A stretch of 35,389 nucleotides of DNA, from contig JAFDEW010000004.1 of the NCBI GenBank assembly GCA_019310125.1, forward strand, positions 1 to 35,389, given 5' to 3'. The notes beneath the pieces are model-generated. The model was not told where the DNA came from, searched no databases, and saw only the letters and a list, made by a program, of their open reading frames with translations. Source of the stretch: Deltaproteobacteria bacterium (lineage in GTDB: Bacteria > Desulfobacterota > Desulfobacteria > Desulfobacterales > UBA11574). Both the position numbers and the translations under genes were made by a program. Positions 19,337 through 27,515 of this stretch are shown one piece after another; positions within the stretch are counted from its first letter, which is position 1; each line of letters opens with the position of its first letter.

Positions 19337-19755
19337 TGGAGGTGAATAACTTCAATGTCCTGCTGGTCGATGATGAACTGGAATTTTTAGCGACTCTGGT
19401 AAAGCGGCTGACAAAAAGAGGACTCAATATTAGTACGGCAAAAAACGGTGAGGATGCGCTGAAAATAATCGGAGGAAAAGTGATTGATGTGGTGGTTCTG
19501 GATGTAAGGATGCCGGGTATTGGCGGCATACAGACACTAAGAGAAATCAAAAAGAAAGATCCTTTGATGGAAGTAATTATGCTGACCGGCCACGCCAGCG
19601 TAGAAGTGGCCATAGAAGGGATGGAGCTGGGCGCTTTTGATTATCTTATGAAGCCTGCTGATATTGATGAGCTATTTTACAAGCTCCAGGACGCGTTTAA
19701 GAAAAAAACAATTCAGCGAGAGAAAATCAAAAAGCTTGAGGAAATAATAAGATAG
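19333..19755 (+). CDS. Single-domain response regulator
   Basis: LLVDDELEF, VVVLDVRMPGIGGIQTL, MLTGHAS, LMKPAD. Confidence 0.92.
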   Translation: MMEVNNFNVLLVDDELEFLATLVKRLTKRGLNISTAKNGEDALKIIGGKVIDVVVLDVRMPGIGGIQTLREIKKKDPLMEVIMLTGHASVEVAIEGMELGAFDYLMKPADIDELFYKLQDAFKKKTIQREKIKKLEEIIR

Positions 19756-19783
19756 TAAAAAAAACAAAAGGATCGGTATCGAA

Positions 19784-21082
19784 GTGAATTTTTTTAGACA
19801 GTGGGGTCAATTTATGATGATGGGCGCAAAAGCCCATGCACGGTGGGAGATCGGTGTATCCAATACTATTTTTAGTGATAAAAAACGGCTTTTAATACTC
19901 GGTTTGCTGACCATTCCCATAATATTGGGAGGGATTGCGTTTGCAGATCAGATCGGTGGGGCCCTGCCGAATTTATTGGGCGGCAAGAAAGCTTACAGCC
20001 CTGCTTTTTACAGCACCGGTATATTTATCGTCTCGATCCTTATCGGCTTGGGCGCAGGACTGATTACCGGCTGCATCGGTGCAGGCGGGGGTTTCATAAT
20101 TGCGCCTGCTTTGATGAGCGCGGGTGTTAAAGGTATATTAGCCGTGGGGACAGACCTGTTTCATATTTTTGCAAAGGCCATCATGGGAAGTGTCATTCAT
20201 CGGAAGCTGGGGAATGTGTCCGTTGGCCTTGCAGCGGTCTTTCTGATCGGCGCTATTTTAGGCGCAACCCTCGGCGGTGTCATCAACCGCGTACTTTATG
20301 AGATCAATCCGGTGCTCAGCGACGCATTTATCACAACAGTCTATTCCCTTATGCTGGGTTTTCTTGGTACTTACGCCATGACCGACTTTCTCAGGGCAAA
20401 AAAGGCTGAACGCGGGGACTTTCATGGAAAGGATGCCGATGGCGGAAAAATAGAAGGGGTACAAATGGGAAATCTTCCCAAAAAGCTTCAGGCCATCAAT
20501 ATTCCTCCCAAAGTTAAATTTGATTTTGATCTCACACCAACCGGAAGGAGTATTTCATGGATCTTTCTGGTCTTAAGCGGCGTGCTGGTCGGACTTGCGG
20601 CCGGTATTATGGGCGTTGGCGGCGGCTTTTTAACCTTCCCGATATTTGTCTATATCTTGGGTGTTTCCTCCATGACCACGGTAGGAACAGACATTTTTCA
20701 GATTGTATTTACCGCCGGCTATGCCTCAATCAGCCAATACGCGATTTACGGGTTTATTTTTTATACCCTGGCCATGGGTATGCTGCTGGGATCCCTGGTG
20801 GGTATTCAGATCGGTGCAATTGTTACAAAGGTCGTTCCCGGTATCACGATCCGCGGTTTCTACGCCATGGCTGTCCTGGCCGGTTTTCTAAATCGTATCT
20901 TTGCATTGCCGGCCAAGCTGGGCGCCATGGATGTTATTACAATATCAAAAGGCACAGGCGCTTTCTTAGAGTCCATTGGTGTCTGGGCCTTTTTCATCGT
21001 AATTTCCGGATTCGCGATCTGGGTAATCGGTACGTTCCTTATTAATATCCGGGTGCTTAAAGGTGAGGGGATTAAATCATGA
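19784..21082 (+). CDS. TauE/SafE-family-like permease
   Basis: Two Gly-rich halves: GLGAGLITGCIGAGGGFIIAPALMSAGV and GLAAGIMGVGGGFLTFPIFVYILGVSSMTTVGTDIFQI. Confidence 0.85.
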   Translation: MNFFRQWGQFMMMGAKAHARWEIGVSNTIFSDKKRLLILGLLTIPIILGGIAFADQIGGALPNLLGGKKAYSPAFYSTGIFIVSILIGLGAGLITGCIGAGGGFIIAPALMSAGVKGILAVGTDLFHIFAKAIMGSVIHRKLGNVSVGLAAVFLIGAILGATLGGVINRVLYEINPVLSDAFITTVYSLMLGFLGTYAMTDFLRAKKAERGDFHGKDADGGKIEGVQMGNLPKKLQAINIPPKVKFDFDLTPTGRSISWIFLVLSGVLVGLAAGIMGVGGGFLTFPIFVYILGVSSMTTVGTDIFQIVFTAGYASISQYAIYGFIFYTLAMGMLLGSLVGIQIGAIVTKVVPGITIRGFYAMAVLAGFLNRIFALPAKLGAMDVITISKGTGAFLESIGVWAFFIVISGFAIWVIGTFLINIRVLKGEGIKS

Positions 21083-21765
21083 TCGAACATAAGAAAGAAT
21101 TTTATGGCGGTTTTGGATTACTAATCGGGTTTGCAGTCACATTGGGAATAATATTTTCGCCGATTTTCAAGGGCCAAAACGGTTTGCAATATTTAGACAG
21201 CCTGTACAACTCCATATCAAAAGGATCGGCCTATTACATTCAAACAGTGAAAAAAGAAACCGATACGTTTTCCGGAAAATCTGTTCAGGTGGTCATAGAC
21301 ATGGCAGACGAGGCCCGGGCACAACAGACAGCCTCTCTGTTTATGAAAGGCGGCGCACGGGTCAATGTATCCGGAACAGGTTTGAAGGTGGAGGGAGATT
21401 TGAGCAAGATCCTTTCAAACTGTCTCGCCGATGCAGACAGCATGTATATAAATGACGGTCAGACAATCTCTTCCAAATACGGATACAATGAAAGGCAAGT
21501 TCTGTTTAACTGGTGGAAAGCGCTCAAGTCCATGGACAAGGGCCTAAAAAAACAAAAGGAGTTCGAAGCAGCTAAAGTAGTATCTCAAGTTGTAAAAAAG
21601 GCGGTGGAATGTTCTTACAACTATTATAAGATCGAACCTCAGAAAATATCAGACCGGGTTGGAATTGTTATCTTTTCTCTGGTGTTTTATGTTGTCTATA
21701 CCCTCTGGTATGGTTTTTCAGTTATGTATATGTTTGAGGGGTGGGGGCTGAAGCTGGGGCACTAA
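21079..21765 (+). CDS. Uncharacterised protein with N- and C-terminal TM segments
   Basis: Starts within the stop of the TauE-like gene (4-bp ATGA overlap); hydrophobic segments at both ends, soluble middle. Confidence 0.75.
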   Translation: MIEHKKEFYGGFGLLIGFAVTLGIIFSPIFKGQNGLQYLDSLYNSISKGSAYYIQTVKKETDTFSGKSVQVVIDMADEARAQQTASLFMKGGARVNVSGTGLKVEGDLSKILSNCLADADSMYINDGQTISSKYGYNERQVLFNWWKALKSMDKGLKKQKEFEAAKVVSQVVKKAVECSYNYYKIEPQKISDRVGIVIFSLVFYVVYTLWYGFSVMYMFEGWGLKLGH

Positions 21766-21794
21766 ATACAATTCGTTGGCAATACCATAAAAAA

Positions 21795-21868
21795 AAACGC
21801 GGCTCTGCCGCTTTAAAAAGGCTGAAGGCAGGCTTGGGTTCCATCTTGCTTTTAGCCTTTTTTTCTTA
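21795..21868 (+). terminator. Putative terminator region (hairpin followed by T-run)
   Basis: aaaaaggctgaa...ttttagccttttttt complementarity, plus a GCGGC-tct-GCCGC hairpin just upstream. Confidence 0.5.
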
Positions 21869-21964
21869 TATCTTAACAGGAAAGATCGTAATTTTTCAAT
21901 AAATTATAGCGGATGCTGAATCTTAAGGTCCCGGCTTTAATTATTCTCGTAACAGGTTAATGTT

Positions 21965-24559
21965 ATGGGCAAACTGATTAATGGTTTTAAAAAGCTTTTT
22001 ATAAAGAAGCCAAAACTGGATGCTGCTGATGTCGAAGAGCTTCGAATTGCATTTAAGGACAGGTATCACAGTTTCAAGCTCCTATTAAATGCCAACAACA
22101 GAACGCTTGAAATTATGGCCGATATTGAGAGAGCCCTTCAGGGCAAACAACCCTTTGGCATGTCCTTTGTCAGGTCAAGTTGTACGGCTGTATCTGTCAA
22201 TATCTTTAATATGATAAAAAATATAGAAAAGCTCGCCCCGGGCAAGTACGGAAAGCTCAATGACCGGTTCAATAATATCCAGCAATATATAGACCTTTTG
22301 CTATCACAGAAGAAATCCATGGAAGATGAAAGACTTATTTTATCCCTGGATACTGTAAATAAGGAAATGACCGATCTTGTGGGAAGTAAGATGGCTAATT
22401 TAGGAGAAATAAAAAACAGGCTTCAGATCAAAGTTCCCGGAGGATTTGTTATTACAGCGGCCGCCTATGAAAGATTTATAAGGGAAAACGATTTGCAGGC
22501 GGAAATAGACAGGCGCTTTCAGTCCGCCGATGTGGACAATATGGAAAGACTTTACACCCTGAGTTCAGAAATTCAGCAGCTTATTATAGCATCCGTTATT
22601 CCGGATGATCTGGCCGTTTCTATTATGCAGGCATGGAAACACTTTACATCAGAAACCGGAGATCGGACAACTCTGGCCCTGCGAAGCAGCGCTCTGGGGG
22701 AAGATACACAGGAGAGCTCATTTGCGGGTCAATATAGGAGCGAATTAAACGTAAGTATTGAAAGCATTTTCCAGGCGTATAAGGAAGTTATTGCGAGTAA
22801 ATACTCTCTTCAGGCCGTCACCTACCGATTGAACAGGGGATTTAAGGATGAAGATATTTCCATGTGTGTGGGATGCATGGCCATGGTGGATGCTGTTGCG
22901 GGTGGTGTCATGTATTCACGTAATCCCGTTGATGTGAGGGATGACTCGATTTTTATAAACGCTGCATGGGGATTGCCCAAGTCTGTTGTTGACGGTAGTG
23001 ATGCCTGTGACCTTGTTGTTGTTTCAAGAAAAGCCCCCATGGAAATTATTCATGAAGATATAAAAACCAAGAAAAGAAAATTTATCTGCTTTCCCGAAGA
23101 AGGGGTGTGCCGGATGGAGTTGACCGGAAAAACCGGAAATCTGGCCGCCATTGATAAAAATCAGGCATTAGATTTGGCAAAACTTGCGGTTAAGATTGAA
23201 GAATATTATGCAGGGCCCCAGGACATTGAATGGGCTATTGCCCAGGATGGCGCGGTTTATATCTTGCAATGCCGGCCATTGCAGCAAACGGAGATGGAAA
23301 AAAGAGATATCCCTGAATCGGCGATGGAAGCAGATCGTGAGGTCGTGATTACCAGAGGGGGAGTTACCGCAAGCCGCGGCGCAGCCTTCGGGGCAGTTTA
23401 TGTGGTTGAAAAAGGAATAGATATGCTGCGATTTCCCGAGGGTGATATCCTTGTTACACGGCAGGCACTCCCCAGATGGGCCTCCCTCTTAAATCGATCC
23501 GCTGCCGTGGTTACTGAGCAGGGCGGTTTTGCAGGACACCTTGCCAACGTGGCAAGGGAGTTCGGAGTCCCGGCACTCTTTGGGGTGTCCGGTGCTGTAG
23601 ATCGTTTGAGCCATGGAGAAATGGTGACCGTTGATGCCGATTCTCGTGTAATATATCAGGGGAAAATCGAGTCATTGCTGATAAAATCCGAGAAAAAGAA
23701 AAACCTTATGCACGGAAGCCCGGTTTATGAAAATCTAAAACAGGTAAGCAGCCTGATTTTACCCTTAAACTTGCTCAACCCGGATTCTCCTGATTTTAAT
23801 CCGTCCAACTGCAAAACTTTACATGATATTACCCGGTTTATCCATGAAAAATCTGTTCAGGAGATGTTCAAATTTGGCAAGGAACACAATTTTTCCGAAA
23901 AATCAAGCAAACAACTTTATTATAATGTGCCGATGCAGTGGTGGGTATTAAATCTGGATGACGGATTTAAAGAAGAAGTGGAGGGAAAGTATGTTACACT
24001 CGAAAATATTGTCTCTATTCCCATGCTGGCCTTCTGGGACGGGTTCACGGCTATTCCCTGGGACGGCCCCCCCGCAATTGACGGCAAGGGACTCATATCT
24101 GTCATGTTTCAGTCAACTGCTAACAGGGCCTTAACCCCTAGTGTTCGTTCAGCTTATTCCGACCGCAACTATTTTATGATCTCGAAAAATTATTGCAGCT
24201 TAAGTTCCAGGCTCGGGTATCACTTTTCCATTATGGAGGCTCTGGTCAGTGAGCGATCCATTGAAAATTACACAAGCTTCCAATTTAAGGGAGGTGCTGC
24301 AGACTATCATAGACGGCTTAAACGAGTACATTTTATCGGAGAGATATTGGAAAAACATGGTTTCAGAGTCGAAATCAATGAGGACAATCTGATTGCCCGC
24401 GTGGAGGGTCATAAAATGGATTTTATGAAAAATTACCTTGCAATTCTGGGTTACCTGACGCTCCATACCCGTCAACTCGATATGATCATGGCCAATACTG
24501 CCGCCCTGAACCATTATCGATCAAAAATCGATAATGACATTCAGACAATTCTCAACTAA
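21965..24559 (+). CDS. PEP/pyruvate-binding (PEP synthase-like) protein with atypical C-terminus
   Basis: VGSKMANLGEI...VPGGFVITAAAYERFI, RSSALGEDTQESSFAGQYRSELNV, QDIEWAIAQDGAVYILQCRPLQ, mobile His domain VTEQGGFAGHLANVAREFGVPALFGV. Confidence 0.85.
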   Translation: MGKLINGFKKLFIKKPKLDAADVEELRIAFKDRYHSFKLLLNANNRTLEIMADIERALQGKQPFGMSFVRSSCTAVSVNIFNMIKNIEKLAPGKYGKLNDRFNNIQQYIDLLLSQKKSMEDERLILSLDTVNKEMTDLVGSKMANLGEIKNRLQIKVPGGFVITAAAYERFIRENDLQAEIDRRFQSADVDNMERLYTLSSEIQQLIIASVIPDDLAVSIMQAWKHFTSETGDRTTLALRSSALGEDTQESSFAGQYRSELNVSIESIFQAYKEVIASKYSLQAVTYRLNRGFKDEDISMCVGCMAMVDAVAGGVMYSRNPVDVRDDSIFINAAWGLPKSVVDGSDACDLVVVSRKAPMEIIHEDIKTKKRKFICFPEEGVCRMELTGKTGNLAAIDKNQALDLAKLAVKIEEYYAGPQDIEWAIAQDGAVYILQCRPLQQTEMEKRDIPESAMEADREVVITRGGVTASRGAAFGAVYVVEKGIDMLRFPEGDILVTRQALPRWASLLNRSAAVVTEQGGFAGHLANVAREFGVPALFGVSGAVDRLSHGEMVTVDADSRVIYQGKIESLLIKSEKKKNLMHGSPVYENLKQVSSLILPLNLLNPDSPDFNPSNCKTLHDITRFIHEKSVQEMFKFGKEHNFSEKSSKQLYYNVPMQWWVLNLDDGFKEEVEGKYVTLENIVSIPMLAFWDGFTAIPWDGPPAIDGKGLISVMFQSTANRALTPSVRSAYSDRNYFMISKNYCSLSSRLGYHFSIMEALVSERSIENYTSFQFKGGAADYHRRLKRVHFIGEILEKHGFRVEINEDNLIARVEGHKMDFMKNYLAILGYLTLHTRQLDMIMANTAALNHYRSKIDNDIQTILN

Positions 24560-24606
24560 AAATAAAACCTTGACTGGTTTGAATCCGCATCCTTTGTTTT
24601 CATTTT

Positions 24607-24632
24607 TTTGCAATGTGTAAATAATCCTGACA
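24607..24632 (+). promoter_or_regulatory. Conserved upstream box (UAS-C) TTTGCAATGTGTAAATAATCCTGACA
   Basis: 121 bp upstream of the sigma-54 element at 24728. Confidence 0.82.
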
Positions 24633-24727
24633 AACCCGCCACGCAAATCTTATCTTAAAAATTTTTCTTAATTATATAAATACCATTATATTAGCATATT
24701 AGATGTATTTTCCTTTGTTGCTATTTT

Positions 24728-24742
24728 TGGCATGCCGATTGC
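24728..24742 (+). promoter_or_regulatory. Sigma-54 promoter, TGGCATGCCGATTGC
   Basis: -24/-12 consensus; about 40 bp upstream of the kinase start. Confidence 0.85.
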
Positions 24743-24782
24743 TCTATTTAAAAGAGTCTAAAAGCATGCGTTCCGGGAGGAA

Positions 24783-26471
24783 ATGATGATGCCGGATCAT
24801 TTTTCAACACTAAGGAGAGCCATTCTTACCTGTATGGTCCTGGTTCCATTAATTCCATTCATCCTGGCTCTGGGCACCGGTTATTATTATTTCACGACGT
24901 CTCTTGAGGACAGTTCCATTGAAAGCATGAAAAGAATTGTCGAAGATCACCGGCATATGATCGAGTCTTTTCTCAAAGAGCGGAAAAATGATTTAGATTT
25001 TATTATTCATTCCTATACCTTCGAAAATCTCAGTCAATCTGAAAACCTTGAAACCGTCTTTAATAATTTACAGAAAAAATCCCCGGCGTTTTTTGATCTG
25101 GGAGTTTTCAACCCGTCCGGGGTGCATGTTGCTTATCACGGGCCTTACAGTTTAAAAGGCAAGATTTATAAAGATATGCAATGGTTCAAGGAAGTGATGA
25201 AACATGGATATTATATCAGCGATATTTTTTTAGGGTATCGGCAGATACCGCATTTTGTTATTGCGGTTACCCAGGAGGAGATGGGCAAAAAGTGGGTGCT
25301 TCGGACAACCATTGATACGGTTTCATTCAATAATATTGTAAAAAGTATCCGCATCGGTAAGACCGGAGAGGCCTACATTCTGAATGCAAACGGCTTACTT
25401 CAGACAGAACCGCGTTCCGGCGGAAAACTCATGGACAAAAATCCGCACAACATCAACTATCCGTCATCCGACACCCGCACCGAAATTTTTATAAATAACA
25501 ATGTTAAAGGTGAAAAATATCTATGCACGACCACCTGGCTGCAGAATAAAAAATGGCTGGTGGTGGTCAGACAGGAAAAAGCAGATGCATTCAAAGCACT
25601 TACTTCGGCCGCTTATTTGATTATTCTCATCATGGGGGTTGGCGGGTCGGCGATCACCGTGATTGCGTTTTACCTTACGAATCGTATTGTCGGGCGCATG
25701 GAAAAAATGGATGTTGAAAAGGACCGCTTGAACCAGCAGCTCATCGGAGCGAGTCGACTTGCAGAGCTGGGTGAAATGTCGGCGGGTTTTGCTCATGAGA
25801 TTAACAATCCCCTTCAGATCATCAAAACTGAGCAATCCCTGATCCAAATGACTTTAGAGGACATGAAGAAAGCAGGCCAGCTAAAGGAATCGGAGTCTCT
25901 GGCAGAACTTGAGGATTCCATGGATCAGATCAGACTTCAGATTTCCCGGTGTTCCGAGATTACCCGGGCAATTTTAAAATTGGGCCGGCAGGACGAGCCC
26001 AAACCTCAAGATATAACCCTTAAAGATTTCATTCCGGAAATCACCGGTATGGTGGCTCAAAAGGCCATTGTCCACGGAATTTCAATCGAGCAGGATATTG
26101 CCGAAAACACGGTTCGCATACATGGAGATCCCACCCAATTCCAGCAAGTTTTAGTGAATCTTTATAACAATGCAATAGATGCGATTCTCGAACGTCATGG
26201 AACTTCGGGCGGCAAACTGATTATCAAAGCCGGGCCAAAACAAAACAACCGGGTCGAAATTATGGTCATTGACAATGGCCAAGGAATAAGTCCCGAAAAT
26301 TTGAATAGAATTTTTTCACCGTTTTTTACAACCAAATCGGTTGGGAAAGGAACGGGCTTAGGTCTTTGGATATGTTACGGTATCATCGATAATATGCGCG
26401 GCAGTATGGAGGTCAGCAGTGACGTCGGTGTCGGAACCACCGTCACCATACTGCTACCGGCAGCAGTTTAA
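24783..26471 (+). CDS. Sensor histidine kinase with dCache-like domain
   Basis: YYISDIFLGYRQIPHFVIAV, H-box [43 protein letters not shown]. Confidence 0.92.
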   Translation: MMMPDHFSTLRRAILTCMVLVPLIPFILALGTGYYYFTTSLEDSSIESMKRIVEDHRHMIESFLKERKNDLDFIIHSYTFENLSQSENLETVFNNLQKKSPAFFDLGVFNPSGVHVAYHGPYSLKGKIYKDMQWFKEVMKHGYYISDIFLGYRQIPHFVIAVTQEEMGKKWVLRTTIDTVSFNNIVKSIRIGKTGEAYILNANGLLQTEPRSGGKLMDKNPHNINYPSSDTRTEIFINNNVKGEKYLCTTTWLQNKKWLVVVRQEKADAFKALTSAAYLIILIMGVGGSAITVIAFYLTNRIVGRMEKMDVEKDRLNQQLIGASRLAELGEMSAGFAHEINNPLQIIKTEQSLIQMTLEDMKKAGQLKESESLAELEDSMDQIRLQISRCSEITRAILKLGRQDEPKPQDITLKDFIPEITGMVAQKAIVHGISIEQDIAENTVRIHGDPTQFQQVLVNLYNNAIDAILERHGTSGGKLIIKAGPKQNNRVEIMVIDNGQGISPENLNRIFSPFFTTKSVGKGTGLGLWICYGIIDNMRGSMEVSSDVGVGTTVTILLPAAV

Positions 26472-26557
26472 ACTAAATGCAGGACTACTGACCTATTGTA
26501 GATTCAGATTCAACATATTTTAATGAAGAATTCACACCTTGAAGGCATATAAAAGAT

Positions 26558-26675
26558 GAACGTCGAACATCGAACATCGAACGTTGAACATCCAATAATG
26601 TATTCTACCATTTATAATAAAGACAAAGCGAAGCGCCTTCCACATTCGACGTTCGACGTTGAACGTTCGATGTTC
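26558..26675. repeat. Inverted pair of heptamer arrays (GAACRTC-type)
   Basis: Left GAACGTC GAACATC GAACATC GAACGTT GAACATC (26558-26592); right GACGTTC GACGTTG AACGTTC GATGTTC (26648-26675). Confidence 0.88.
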
Positions 26676-26784
26676 AAATTGTTACATCTAAAATTACGAC
26701 TAACCCCCCATATTACGTTGAAATTATGTATACAGTCAGGAGTTCTGAAATAAGTCTAAACAATTCGTTAACAGGGAGTCAATT

Positions 26785-27231
26785 ATGAAAAAAATGAGGA
26801 TGATAATAGTGGATGATGAGGAAAGGTTTTTGTCAACCATGAAAAAATTGCTTACCAAAAAAGGGTATGATGTGGTGACCGCCTCAAGCGGGGCAGAGGC
26901 ACTGGAAATAATCGGTGCTCAAAATATCCATGTGGTGATCCTTGATGTTAAAATGCCGGGCATGGATGGGAATGAAACGTTAAGGGAAATTAAAAAGCGA
27001 TTTCCATTGACCGAGGTGATCATGCTCACCGGACACGCGACCATGGAATCCGCGGTGGAAGGCTTAAAATCAGGGGCCATGGATTATTTAATGAAGCCGG
27101 CGGATCTGGATGAAATCATCAAGAAAGCAGAGGATGCTTTCGCAAAAAGACAAAACCTGGAAGAAAAAATTCGTGTGGCCCGGATGCGGAAGATAGTGAA
27201 ATCGCCGAGTGAAATTATTCAGGATTCATAG
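26785..27231 (+). CDS. Single-domain response regulator
   Basis: IIVDDEERF, VVILDVKMPGMDGNETL, MLTGHAT, LMKPAD. Confidence 0.92.
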   Translation: MKKMRMIIVDDEERFLSTMKKLLTKKGYDVVTASSGAEALEIIGAQNIHVVILDVKMPGMDGNETLREIKKRFPLTEVIMLTGHATMESAVEGLKSGAMDYLMKPADLDEIIKKAEDAFAKRQNLEEKIRVARMRKIVKSPSEIIQDS

Positions 27232-27279
27232 AACCTTTTTTCGCTTTTCAGCCAAGTATAGGGAACCCATTTTCTTTTT

Positions 27280-27305
27280 TTTACACTGTGTAAATAATCC
27301 TGACA
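27280..27305 (+). promoter_or_regulatory. Conserved upstream box (UAS-D) TTTACACTGTGTAAATAATCCTGACA
   Basis: Perfect dyad TTTACAC-T-GTGTAAA; 119 bp upstream of the sigma-54 element at 27399. Confidence 0.85.
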
Positions 27306-27398
27306 TATACATCCGCACATTCCACCGTTAAAATTTCTCTCAGTCAATTAATTATCAGTTATTTTAAATGGTTATCCAAGTTTGTTTATTGCTTTATC

Positions 27399-27413
27399 TG
27401 GCATAAAGATTGC
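27399..27413 (+). promoter_or_regulatory. Sigma-54 promoter, TGGCATAAAGATTGC
   Basis: -24/-12 consensus. Confidence 0.82.
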
Positions 27414-27446
27414 TATTATTAAACACAAACCTTGTATGAAGAGATT

Positions 27447-27515
27447 ATGGAGCAAAATCATTTTTCAACAAATTACAGACAATTTTATCTAATTCAGTTC
27501 AAGGAGAATGTGTGA
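27447..27515 (+). other. 22-codon upstream ORF (MEQNHFSTNYRQFYLIQFKENV) overlapping the permease start
   Basis: Stop TGA overlaps the GTG start at 27512 (GTGTGA); N-terminus resembles that of the kinase at 24783 (MMMPDHFSTLRRAIL). Confidence 0.5.

Noticed and set aside
26558-26675. CRISPR-like array
   Set aside because: Units are 7 bp and contiguous with no spacers; opposite-oriented halves.
26556-26753. ORF MNVEHRTSNVEH...
   Set aside because: Translation of the GAACRTY heptamer array; no RBS or domain; treated as repeat.
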